Shown piece after piece: positions 32,800 through 44,700 of a DNA stretch of 64,000 bases. The position numbers and the translations under genes were made by a program. The stretch covers positions 1,587,839 to 1,651,838 of the forward strand of contig NC_079898.1 of the NCBI RefSeq assembly GCF_024868665.1, read 5' to 3'. This stretch comes from Triplophysa rosa. Lineage: Eukaryota; Chordata; Actinopteri; Cypriniformes; Nemacheilidae. Numbering within the stretch: the first letter of the stretch is position 1; every line of letters begins with the position of its first letter. The notes under the pieces were generated by a model. That model saw only the letters and a list, made by a program, of their open reading frames with translations, made no database searches and was not told where the DNA came from.

Positions 32800-33504
32800 A
32801 TGGATAATGTTTCAGATGTGTTTGTACCTCTGAGTGCAGATGAGGAAACGATCGCACTTCAGTCGGAACTGGAGGCTGTGGAGAAGCAGATCCAGGATCT
32901 ACTAGAGAAGCAGACACGGCTGCGAGAACGTAAAACGGCGCTGGAAACATCCAGAGCTGACGCTCGCAAATCCGCGGTAAGTTTTCATCGCGATTGTAAT
33001 ACTCCTTCCACTTCTACTCCGCGTGTTTCTCTGCACAGAGCCCAGGCTTCGAGAACACGGTCAGCCCAAATGAACTTCACTCCTGCACCGGCACACCCAC
33101 GGCGAAAGGCGCGAGCCAGGACTGGAGCGATGACCCAACCTCCGCCACCGGTCTTCGAGATCCCGACCAGGAACCGCTTTGCCGCCCTCTGCGAGACGGA
33201 AAGCAACGCTGTGGTCATCGGAGACTCAATCGTCCGGAACGTACGCGCTTCCTCCACTAAAGGTAAGGTCTCTCATTGTTTTCCTGGCGCCCGTGTTCTT
33301 GATGTCTCTGCGCAGGTACCTGCGATCCTGAAGGACGATGCTAACGTCGGAGCTGTCGTGCTGCACGCGGGGGTGAATGACGTCAGGATGCGGCAGTCAG
33401 AGATCCTGAAGAGGGACTTCAGGAGTCTGATCGAGACGGTACGCAACGCATCGACCACGGCGAGGATCATCGTATCAGGGCCGCACCTACCGACGAGGGA
33501 ATGA
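32800..33504 (+). pseudogene. L2 ORF1 with SGNH-hydrolase (esterase-like) domain
   Basis: Residues 20-55 look like a coiled coil (heptads in SELEAVEKQIQDLLEKQTRL). A basic, proline-rich linker follows, then an SGNH domain with block I VVIGDSIVRN (near residue 140), GARVLDVSAQVP and VVLHAGVNDVR (block III). The frame ends at 33504 after SGPHLPTRE, but a +1 frame immediately carries on with NEKFSRLFALNKWLMSW and HPDGLHPSSIGAELL (block V, D..H) to about 33698. A frameshift near 33488 thus truncates an otherwise intact ORF1. Such esterase-like ORF1 proteins are typical of CR1/L2 LINEs. Confidence 0.85.
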
Positions 33505-33736
33505 AAAGTTCAGTAGACTATTTGCTCTAAATAAATGGTTGATGTCATGGTGTATTGAACAGAAGCTGCTCTTTGTTGATAATTTTGATCTGTTCTGGGA
33601 GCGACCTAGACTCTTCCACCCTGACGGCCTGCACCCCAGCAGCATCGGAGCGGAACTTCTGTCTGACAACATCTCCAAGACGCTACGCACCGCTTGACTA
33701 CGTCTACCAGCGGTAAGTCAAAACTTTAACCATAGT

Positions 33737-36700
33737 GTGTGTTCCTCCCACTCATCTGTTATAAATGTTACTGCTTCCAAATGCATAGAGACCGTATCTG
33801 TCCCCCGAATAATACTACAAAATAACAAAATAGCCAAATCTCAGAGAAAAAATCTAATCGTGATTAAACCCGAGGACAATGTAATAAACGACCAAAACAA
33901 ACTCATAAAGTTCGGCCTACTTAATATTAGATCACTAAATTCAAAAGCAGTTATTGTAAATGAAATGATCACAGACAACAGTTTTGATATACTTTGCCTT
34001 ACTGAAACCTGGCTTAAACCAAATGATTCTTACGGTCTAAATGAGTGTACCCCACCAAGCTACTGTTATATGCATGAGCCACGTCCGGTTGGTCGAGGTG
34101 GTGGTGTCGCAACAATCTTTAGAGACTTTCTTACTGTAATTTAGCATAAATTTAAATCATTTGAAGTGCTTGCGTTGAAAATAATTGTTCCAATTGACAG
34201 TAAAAAATCATTGCTTTCCTGTACGTTGGCTACAGTGTATAGACCCCCTGGTCCCTACACTGATTTTCTGAAAGAGTTTGCGGACTTCATATCGGACCTA
34301 TTGGTTAACGTTGATAAATTACTAATTGTCGGAGACTTTAATATCCACGTAGATAGTGCTAACGATGCATTAGCAGTGGCGTTTACAGAGCTATTACACT
34401 CTTTTGGAGTAACACAACACATCGATGGACCCACTCATCGATTTACTCCTACACTAGTCTTGATTATATCTCACGGAGCCGATCTAACCAATATAGATAT
34501 TATACCTCAAAGCGACGATGTCACTGATCACTATCTAACATGTACACTGCGCACTGCAGAAATCAGCCGTTTAACTCGTTATCGACAGGGTAGAACAACT
34601 ACCTCGACTACTAAAGATAGTTTCGCAAAGATCTTGCCAGATCTGACTCCTTTAATAACCATACCAATAAATACAGAATCGCTCGATGACATGACCAGCA
34701 AATTGGGCACTATTTTCTCTAATACATTAGATGCTGTCGCACCTATGAAGTCAAAAAAGATTAATGAGAAAAACATAGCACCATAGTACAATAGCACGAC
34801 TCGCGCCCTTAAAAGAGAAACACGTAAACTGGAGCGCAAATGGAAACAAACCTAATTAGAGGTCTTTAAAATTGCATGGAAAGAGAGTGCAAACTGTTAT
34901 AAAAAGGAACTAAAAGCAGCAAAGGCTGAGCACCTCCATAACCTCATAGAAACTAACAAAAACAATCCAAGGTTTTTATTTAGTACAGTTGCTAAACTAA
35001 CAAATAAACAGACTTCACCTGACCTGGGTATTCCGCCGCACCTCGGTAGCAATGATTTCATGAATTTTTTTACAGAGAAAATCGAAAACATACGAGACAA
35101 AATAGTAAAAACTCAACCTCCAAGTCTGTCCTATAAATTAGTACCAACCATCGCCCCAAAAGAAAGGCTACAGTGTTTTTCACCTATAAAACAGGAAGAT
35201 TTAATTAAACTTATTGCAACATCTAAACCTACAACTTGCTTATTAGACCCCATACCAACTAAATTATTAAAAGAGTTATTACCCGTTGCAATTGAGCCCA
35301 TTTATAACATTATCAACTCGTCAATTAATCTAGGCCATGTCCCAGGAGCCTTTAAACTGGCCGTCATTAAGCCTCTTATCAAGAAACCAAACTTAGACCC
35401 CAATGAACTAGGAAACTATAGACCGATTTCAAATCTCCCTTTCCTGTCTAAAATACTAGAAAAAGTAGTGTCCACTCAGTTGTGCTCTTTCTTACAAAAT
35501 AATGACATACACGAAAAATTCCAGTCAGGCTTTAGACCGCATCATAGTACTGAAACTGCGCTCGTTAAAATTACAAACGACCTGCTTATAGCATCAGATA
35601 AAGGTAACATCTCACTCCTAGTCCTGCTCGACCTTAGTGCTGCGTTCGATACTGTAGACCATAAAATACTTCTAGATCGCTTACACAATTATACCGGTAT
35701 TCAGGGACAGGCACTACAATGGTTCAGATCTTACTTATCAGACAGACATCAATTTGTCCATTTAAATGGGGAATCATCAAATCTAACGCAAGTAAATTAT
35801 GGATTACCTCAGGGATCGGTTTTAGGACCCTTGCTATTCTCCATATACATGCTGCCCCTTGGAAACATTATTAGAAAACATGGAATTAGCTTCCACTGTT
35901 ATGCAGATGATACTCAGCTATATATCTCATCAAGACCAGATGATTCCTTCCAACTATCCAAATTGGCAGAGTGCATCGACGATATAAAGCATTGGATGAC
36001 TTGTAATTTCCTTCTTTTAAATTCTAATAAAACAGAAATATTACTTATCGGACCAAAGACACGTGAGCAGAATATTTCGGATTATGACCTGCAAATTGAA
36101 GGCTGCACTGTTACTCCAACAAATACAGTTAAAGACCTTGGCGTTATATTAGACAGCAACCTGTCATTTAAAAATCACATCTCAAATGTCACAAAAACAG
36201 CCTTCTTCCACCTTAGAAATGTTGCCAAATTGCGAAATATTTTATGTGTGGCTGATGCAGAGAAGCTTATTCATGCATTTGTGACCTCAAGACTTGACTA
36301 CTGTAATGCACTGCTTAGTGGTTGTCCTGCAGCATCAATAAACAAACTACAGTTAGTTCAGAATGCAGCTGCCAGAGTTCTAACCAGGTCCAGAAAATAC
36401 GATCACATAACCCCAATGTTATCAACCCTTCACTGGTTACCCATTAAGTATCGTATTGACTTTAAAGTTCTTTTAATTACTTATAAAGCCTTAAACGGTT
36501 TAGCCCCTACCTACATAACAGAGCTTCTACCACACTACAACCCATCACGCTCTCTAAGATCTCAAAACTCCAGACTTTTGATAACACCTAGAATAACTAA
36601 ATCCACCAAAGGGGGTAGAGCTTTCTCATACGTAGCACCTAAACTCTGGAATAGCCTCCCCGATACTATTCGAGGGTCAGACACACTCTCCCAATTTAAA

Positions 36701-36748
36701 TCTAGATTAAAGACACATCTTTTCAGCCAAGCATTCACTAATACATAG
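33737..36748 (+). pseudogene. L2 ORF2 with three premature stops
   Basis: One continuous frame of about 1003 codons, co-linear with the 999-codon ORF2 at 6972, is interrupted only by TAG at 34142-34144, TAG at 34784-34786 and TAA near 34855. There is no frameshift. Endonuclease motifs LTETWL, GRGGGVAT, VYRPPG, VGDFNIHVD and DVTDHY, and RT motifs [34 protein letters not shown] and [13 protein letters not shown] are intact. The stops correspond to Gln, Trp and Lys positions in the active copy, so the first two are simple transitions (C to T, G to A). It is recently inactivated rather than old. Confidence 0.88.
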
Positions 36749-37795
36749 CTAATGAACAGCAGCTACGCTAATTATTCTCTTTCTGTTTCTGCCCTCGCCT
36801 CGGGATGCCCATCCCGAGGTAGGGAGAGATTCCGCCAGGCCCAGATGAACGTCATATGCCCATCCACAACTAGAGATTACGCCAGCTACATCGGAAAATC
36901 CCGTGCCATCCTCCTGCGAGAGCCTGCGGACTGACTGACCATCCAGCTCCATCCAAGGCAATTCCATCACCACCCAAGAAAAAGGCGACCATCTGGCCGG
37001 CCCAGCTCAGACAATTCCATCCCCAACCGAGAGCAAAGACGGACTACCTGTCACATAAATGCTAAATTTACAATACTTGGTATTTAATGCTAAACTTACA
37101 TCACACGACAGCAGTTTGAAGTTATGGCTGCACTCAGTGACTTTGATTGGAGGTAGCTGGGTGGGTGTTGTGGGGAGTGGGGGGGCTTGTTGGTTGTGGT
37201 TCGGGGCGTTTCATTTGTTGGGACTGTGTGGATCTGGTCTGGTTGGTCTTGTTTTGTGGTCGATGTCGGACAACAGAGGAATAAAGTTAATTATGCCATT
37301 ACTACTTTTCCCTGGTTGTTCCTCTGTTGTCTGTTGTTGATCGCGGAATGAGACCGGGTTGGACCTGCACGGTTTCGGCGGGTGGGGCTTCCTGGGTCGC
37401 GGCTCGTGGGCTCTCCCTGTTCTTCGTGGACGTTGCTCGGTGGCTTTGGTCGGGGTCACTGAGTGCAGCCATGACACGTCAGAGGAGATCTGGCCCTCCC
37501 GGCTGAGCCTGGTTTCTCCCGAGGTTTTTTTTTCTCCATTATTCAGCATTGGAGTTTGGGTTCCTCGCCACAGCAGAGCAGTGCAGTGTTGGCTTGCTCA
37601 CCGGGAGACTGCATTTATTTATTTATTTATTCATTTATTTATTAGATATTATTTATTATAATGATCTTGCTTGGTCTATAAACACCATGCACTGTGCTGT
37701 GTTTTACCTTTCTGTGTTTTTCTTATTTGCTCCTGTAAAGCTGCTTTGGAACAATGCACATTGTGAAAAGCGCTATATAAACTTGCCCAACACTG

Positions 37796-38071
37796 CTCGT
37801 TTCAAATTTTGTCATAATGCAGCATTTTACAAACGCAATGGCATATCGGTACGTATAGGTTCAGTGGAAGATCTTGTTCACCTCATATTAATTTTTAAGA
37901 CTAGTAAATTTTAAGACTGCCTAGTGGTCAAAAAGTAAAAGCAATTTTCTTGCGTTTTTAGTACTTTTACCTAGGTACTATGTGCAGCGGATCCCATATT
38001 TATTTATTTACAGTTTTGTAATTGTAATACACACAATTTCTGAAATGGTGTAAAAAATGCATACTGTATTG
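37796..38071. other. No gene recognised
   Basis: This is the short flank between the L2 3' end and the solo LTR. It contains no frame, terminal repeat or RNA gene that I can recognise. Confidence 0.4.
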
Positions 38072-38582
38072 TGTCATGATCCTGCATCACCTTGTCTTGC
38101 TTTTCTAGTCTTGTGGCAGGGTCATGACAGTTCCACGTGTTTTGTGGAGGCGCATGGTAATTGTTTGTTTATGATGGCCATGCGTTCTCCTGTCTCGTCT
38201 CTGACCCCGCCACCTCGTTTAGCTTCCCGCCAGTGTTTTCTTACCCACACCTGCCTATTGTAATTATCCCTTGTTTGTTCCCATATTTAATGCCCTTGTG
38301 TTTGCGGTTTCATTTTGCTTTGTTGCCTTGCCATGTTGGATTACTTACCTTGTGTCTTGATGCCTTATAAGCCCTTATATTTCCTAGTCCTGTCTAAATC
38401 CTGTGGAGTTAAGTTAAATTATCCTGTTCTCTTGTTTTTTGCCCCCTTGTGGGAAGTCTTTTGTTTCAAGTTTATATGTTGTGTTTACCCCCATCGTGGG
38501 CTTTTGTTTTGATTTAATAAAGTTTAAGTTCTTTATGTACCACTGCCTGCACTTGGGTTATCTTTCCTGCACATCCCTGACA
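38072..38582 (+). mobile_element. Solo LTR with terminal hairpin, plus strand
   Basis: It starts TGTCATGATCCTGC and ends CCCTGACA. GTATTG lies immediately on both sides (6 bp). The hairpin partner is GCAGGGTCATGACA at 38116-38129 (13 of 14 positions pair, plus one G-T). A TTAATAAAGTTTAAG polyadenylation region precedes the end. It belongs to the family of LTRs at 50611 and 18783. Confidence 0.85.
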
Positions 38583-39774
38583 GTATTGTGTTCCATACCC
38601 AGTTCATATTGTTAGTGGATTTTTGAACTTTTCTTGTCTTCGATCGTCTTCGTCTACTTTAATTTAAGATGACTTTACAATAGTGTAATTAAAATATTTT
38701 TTCCTAAAGCTCATTGTCGCATTTTGCTCCATCTGCACTCTTTTATGTTGTATATTGCAATAGACACTGAGCTGTTAAAATATTCTTCCCAATTTATCAA
38801 TCTCAAAAAGAGGTTTTAGTTACAGCGTTTTGAATTGATCACACTAACGTTCACTAGGCAGGAAAGTAGTCTGTATATTTTAGATTTTGTGTATCATTTG
38901 AGGCCAAAGTTTGTTTTTAACAGAATAGAATGTGTTTTTGACTAGAATGTTTTATTTTTACCTGGAGGTTTGTACAAGTTGGTTTATAGTTAATAAATAA
39001 ATAAATTAAAGGGACAACATAAGTTGTGTTGTAACACAAAATGTTCTGTCCCAGAAATAATACAGAGATGTGTTCAGTTCAGGACAACACATCAAAAAGC
39101 AGTCAAAGTCTGCTTTTTGTCAATGCTGCAACATGTAAAGTACATACATATAGAGGATTGAAATTGCGTTACTCTCAGACCCATGGTGCATACAAATAGC
39201 ACTAACGCAGAATAATAATAAAAAATTGCAGATAAAAAATAAAAAGTATAGTTTTTTGTGTGTAGTTAGTACATGCACTGGATGCTGTGTTCTGCATTTT
39301 TTTTTGCTCTGTAGTTTTAGCAGTTGAAAAAACTTTTATTTTGTTGATCTCTTGTTTTTGACTACAGCAGTCATTCTTGACTTGATAAACTTTGCTCATG
39401 AGTTGTGTGTCACCTTTCGCCAAGACTTCTGAAAGCTAAGCTAGCTTTAGTTTAGATTTCAAACACTTTAAACTAAACAAAACAAGTAGGATGGTATGAG
39501 GGTGAGTAAATGATGACTGCTCATTTCGAAATGTTATTTTTCTGTGAACTATTCCATTTGACATTCCTTTAAAATTCTATTTACATTTTGCAAAGTAAGG
39601 TATTCACTATCATTGATTGCACAGTAGGTGGCGATATAAAGATAAAATTTTGGCATTCACTCTCGTAAACATCCATGCTGACCCTGCAGATTTCAGCAGA
39701 TTACACATATATTCTCATTCAGACATTTTACAGTTCCATCTGAAGCAATGCATTTGCTGGTTTTCAATAATACT
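38583..39774. other. Intergenic, no gene; MITE fragment near 39490-39560
   Basis: This is AT-rich non-coding sequence downstream of vit (the gene is on the minus strand). About 39490-39560 (ATGAGGGTGAGTAAATGATG and TCTGTGAACTATTCC) is one end of the dispersed repeat seen at 49311 and 3159. No further gene is visible. Confidence 0.5.
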
Positions 39775-40637
39775 TTTATTACAAATTGCATAAAAATATT
39801 GATTGTCTGTCTTTTAAAAAATTACAAGCAAGGTTGAAGAGTAATATATACATATATAAGGACAATATATGAAATTAAATTGAGACAAAGAATTACTCTC
39901 AAGGTCTATAACTGACAGCTGTTAGAATGGTTCATAATGATACAAACACCCATTTCTGAATGTTGCCATTGATATGCATATATGCTGTCTTTAATGTCTA
40001 TTCAAAGCACTCAAGTCTGGCGCTTTAACAAACATTTTGCAGTTTAGAGTAAGATCGGTCAGTTCTAGCATGCATTAACAACCAAACTCCATCTCTGTGT
40101 GATAGATTGATTCATGCTTAAATCTTTTAACATGTTCTCTTCTCCTTTAATACTGAACGTGCACATTCATTCCACTTTACAAACATTTTTCTCTATAGAG
40201 ACAATTAGCTATGACTAAGCATATTATATTATTTTATATATATAAAACTGTATGATCGTGTTCAATGGGTCTTCTACTGAAAACAGTCGTCTCTGTTGAG
40301 ACACGTATCTTCAAATGTGTTTCATGCATCAATCCAAAGTCATCGTAAACACAACATTGCCATCCAATAACACTACCTCTGGCTTTAAAGGCAGCGGTAG
40401 CTGTAGCAGATTTACATGTTTTGTTTTTTGTAAAAAAAAAAAAACGGCAAAATAGTAAAGCAAATAGTACATTATTTTCTTCAAAAGCATCCATCTGAAA
40501 ATGAAGGCCTCCTGCTATTCAAAAGCTGTAATACTGTTACACTGCCGACTGTGAACTGGTAAAACGTCTCTCATGAAACGTATACCATGAAACGAGCTTC
40601 TAAATGATACCAGAAGCTCCAAATCAGTAGACCTGCT
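39775..40637 (-). other. vit: vit 3' untranslated region and polyadenylation signal
   Basis: The sequence after the vit stop codon (TGA at 40638-40640) runs without coding potential to an AATAAA on the minus strand at 39775-39780, a plausible polyadenylation signal about 860 bases downstream. Other AT-rich signals in between are possible. No transcript evidence is available. Confidence 0.45.
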
Positions 40638-40816
40638 TCAATTCCGTGGCTGCGAGTTGAACTCTTGGCAGATGTTGTGAATAATTTTTGCCACATACTT
40701 GTAGAGGTTGTCGAACTCATCCACGAAGAACGAGTGCTCTCTGTCGGGGTCAGTGGCAATGTATTCCAGCTCATCCTGCGCGGCCCAGGCTATACCGATG
40801 GAGTAGGCGACCACAC
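40638..40816 (-). CDS. vit: vit terminal exon (end of vWA2)
   Basis: The acceptor is TTGTAAATCAG before GTGTGGTCGCC. The exon carries the last 58 residues (VVAYSIGIAWAAQDELEYIA through EFNSQPRN) and TGA at 40638-40640. It starts in phase 1, completing the G of K-G from the previous exon. The residues SFFVDEFDNLYKYV and FNSQPRN are diagnostic for vitrin. Confidence 0.93.
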
Positions 40817-41719
40817 CTGATTTACAAGTACAAGACACTGTGAAGCAAACCCAATATTCATGGGACCTGATATTAAGACACTTTACATGGTCAGGTAGAA
40901 CATGTTCCTGGATTCACCAGTAATTTTAGGGTTGCAGTGAACGCAACCTTTAGGGCTATGCTTGGGAATGCTGAACCAGGACCATGTCCTACCAAAGCAA
41001 CTGGAGTTGTCTAATTGATCAATTCCCCCCTTACCTTTACGATGTACTGCCAGCGCCGGGGCCCGCACGTCATCATAGGAGCGGCCATCTGTAATGACGA
41101 TCATGATCTTGCGTTTGTTGGGTTTGGACTTGCTGAAGAGTTGATCAGCAGCAAATGTTATGGCAGCTCCTGTGCTGGTGCCTCCGCTCCAGTAGTTTAT
41201 ACGCTTGATAGCGTTGAGCAGGTCAGCTTTGTTATTGTGCTGTCCAAAAGCAAACTCCAGCCTCTGTTCGTATGTGTACTGCACGATTCCTACACGAGTG
41301 TCCGTGTCCGAGATCTCAAACTCCCGCGTCACGTTTGCCACAAACTGCAACACGGTGCGGAAGTTTCCGGTCCCCACGCTGCTGGAGCCGTCGATGACGA
41401 AGGCAATGTCATTGGCGTTGAGGCAGGTCTTACTGCACACCAGGCGCTCTGTGTCGCACACTCGCTTCACCAGGGGATGCACGGCTTTACGCAAAGCAAA
41501 CCAGCTTGTTACCGGGAGCGTGAAAAAGCCGTTGGTCCTGCACACGGCCTACAGTCAAACACATGTTCCTTAAATACAAGCATCTCTACCACATTCTGGA
41601 ATGTACAAACTGTAATTCCAAATACTGACAAATTTTCAAGCTCAATAAAACCATACTGTAATCTGAAGCTGTCAAACTCAGAAAGAACAAAAAAACAAGT
41701 TGTGTGCTAAAGTCTCTGA

Positions 41720-41758
<39 letters not shown>

Positions 41759-44700
41759 CCACTCCCACAGAGATCCATTGACTTGGCTCTTGTAGGAACA
41801 GTAGAGCATGTGCAGCTGATTTATGAGCTGCCGTGGTCAGAGGCTCTTGTTATTTTAAAATGAGAGGAGAATTAAAGCAGCATAGCGCTTGTGTCAATAA
41901 TGGGTTGGGCACTTTGTTGAATATACTTTATAGNCACTCACTCACTCACTCACTCACTCACTCACTCACTCACTCACTCACTCACTCACTCACTCACTCA
42001 CTCACTCACTCACTCACTCACTCACTCACCATTAAGTATTGAATTTGATCCCTTGTTGGATTACATCATTGCCATGCAGGGTTTAAGGGTTTAAAACCCT
42101 TAATTCCCATGTTATAAGGTTTTATTCATACCTTGTCAACAAAGTTTGCTTCAACCACATTCTGTTTTTCATTTTCATCTGGACCTTCAATGGTGACAAA
42201 AAAGATGTTGATGCCAGACTCTCTGGCCAGACGTGAGGCTTCCTACACTCTGTCCGTAGGCCAGCCGTCCACCAGGACCACAGCCACATTGGGCGCCCCA
42301 CCTCTGTTCCCATTGGCATCACTGAAGAAATGCTTGTTGATGTAGGTGAGGGCCTTCCCTTAAATGACCACAGAGCCCAACTCAGTACAAAACAGCTTCA
42401 GTTCTTTCCGCCTTCCACCCCACAAACACATTCACATCTGTTTCAATTGCAGTACTGTTCTAAATCCTGCCCTTAAACGCTTCCAGAATTCAAGAGAAGG
42501 AGAGTGGGCAGCAGGACGGCACGCTAACTATTACTGTGATGCTGCAGTTATGTCCAAATAAAATATTCCAAAGAAATCTTATGATAAGGTGAAGCATATA
42601 GTGCCATTCACCTCTGTTGTCGTAGCACAGTAAACAAAGGGGTGAACCATGAGGGACTAGTGTTTTTCAAACACAGTTTTTTACTTGTATTAGATTTTGT
42701 TCATTACATGTCTTGCTTGAAAAGTTTTTTGTTCGATTTCTGTTTAAAGGTGTTTCGGAAGTGTTTAATGTAGTGTGTAAAGGACTGCGATTCTGTTTAA
42801 ACACCACACCAGAGGCCAGTTGTTCATTGGGTCAAATCTAAAAAAAAGAAACGGATTGTGAATTTGGATTAGATAACAAAATTCAATCTAGGTTTTATCA
42901 AATTGTCAGTTTGTGTTGTTCAAAGTTTTCAGTAAAACTGAGATGTGTTTGAGCAAAAAAAAAAGAATTACTAGATACAGATCCCAGCAAAAGGGTGGAT
43001 TTCAGGAACCAACATATAATATACAGTATGTATAAACACAAACATTTTTATCTTTGCTCTTGATTAGTTTACCTGTTAAAATAATAAGTAGACATTAGGC
43101 TGCCTATTAAGCCTACAGTAAAGAAAAATAGATTTTGGTGCAAAATACTTTGAATTGAAAGTGTTTTAATCAGTGTTTGAAAACTACATTGGCACCAGTG
43201 ATATACCACTCAAGAGTAGTTCTTTGCCTGGCGAACGCTGGAGAACACAATGCAAAACTGTATTGACTAAATGCAAAAGCACTGCATACATACTGTATAT
43301 TTTTTGTATGTCTCTATAGGGCATCCGTAGAGCATTAGTAATCCAGATTTGGTCATCTGAAAAAGTGTGTATTTGGATCAGGTTGATCTAATCCAGTTTT
43401 GATTTGAAGAACTGACACAAAAGTAAAACGGATTACCTGATCCTAAATAGCAAAAGATCATTCTGATCCGGATTATTTCCTTTTGAACAACTGGCCCCAG
43501 CAGATCAAGTTTTATCCTCAAGCTATCTTTGCATTCGTGGCTCTGTGAGAGATGACGGCTGCTGTTTTACAGAAACCCTCTGTCAAATTAAAGTGAGAAG
43601 CAGACTCTATCTATAACACAAAGCAGAAAGCCAATGACAAAGCTAATCTCTAGGTTGGATAAACCTCAGGCGTGTGGTCATCTTAAAGAAATCTCCACAG
43701 ACGGCCTCTAGCCCTTTCATTTAGACACAGTTTTCAGCTCCGGTTTAGAAGTGAAATGTGTAAACAGGGTACAGTTTACTGTTTGTTGTCTGTATCAGAA
43801 CTGTTATTCACTCACCCACGTTAGAAAGGCCACCCTTCTGGACTATTTTACTGATGGCTGGTTTCAAGTCTTTGGAGTTGGAAAACTGTTTCAGACTGAA
43901 TTCTGTCACTGCATCGTCCCTGAATGAGAAAATTCACAATATTTTTGACACAAACGTTTAGTAACGTGCAATATCAATGTACTGAGAGAATCGAAAATGT
44001 GAATACCACTAAAATGTGGTGAGGTGTATCAGAGTGTAACGGCTTCTGCAATGAGAAAAATGTAGCACGGGCTTGATTTTGTCCTTTGGGAATTGATTGG
44101 ATTGTTGGATGTTGGAAGCCTGGCCATTGGACAGTCAGTATAGTCCCACCCTCAGGCCGAGAGCTACGTCATGTAGAACAGAGATTTCGTACGGAGGGGG
44201 AGTTTATGATTTATGAATATAGCCTTATACATGTCTACAAACCAATAAGCCAAAAAGACTAGAAAATTGTGGCACAACACTCCCTGTCTCTTCTAATAGG
44301 ACTAAAAAGAAAACAAATAAAAAGATCTAACCTAAACCCTAACCCACAGATGAGATCTCTTCTATATATTAATTATTTCTCCTAGACATCAATGAGATGA
44401 AATTGAGAACAAACAGGAACTTATTTTGGCCAACGAAAACTTTTACGAAGTCTTGATGTTGTATCTTTTGGGTGTCTAATAAAATAGGTTTTCATGCCTG
44501 ATTGTTCCAAAAAACAATAGGTTACTGTCGTAACCCTGGTTCTTTGAAACATCGAGTGGAGAGATCCACCTATGGGAAGGGCATCTGTACCTGACGTCTG
44601 TAGAAGCATCCAATTGCACCAAGTCTGGCTAGACAGACAGGAGCATGAGCCCTATGCCAGGTGAGGACCCGCCCCCTCACCTAATGCATAAAGGCTACTG

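Larger units (their letters stand above)
32780..37795 (+). mobile_element. Second L2 LINE, near full-length, inactivated
   Basis: ORF1 (32800-33698, one frameshift) is followed by ORF2 (33737-36748, three in-frame stops) and a 1-kb 3' region with the conserved CTCCCGAGG(T)n and GGGTTCCTCGCCAC blocks, then AAAGCGCTATATAAAC. Protein resemblance to the 7 kb element is strong but well short of identical, so they are different L2 subfamilies or ages. Unlike that copy, this one keeps ORF1. The 5' border is not defined. Confidence 0.88.

Noticed and set aside
38072..38582. Small protein gene suggested by overlapping open frames
   Set aside because: The segment has LTR termini, flanking duplication and relatives at 18783 and 50611.
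40883..41034. Extension of the vit vWA2 reading frame past 41035
   Set aside because: A GTAAGG donor at 41034 and the phase of the terminal exon show that this is intron sequence.
41015..41710. A 231-codon plus-strand open frame
   Set aside because: It is antisense to the vit vWA2 exon and has no domain of its own.
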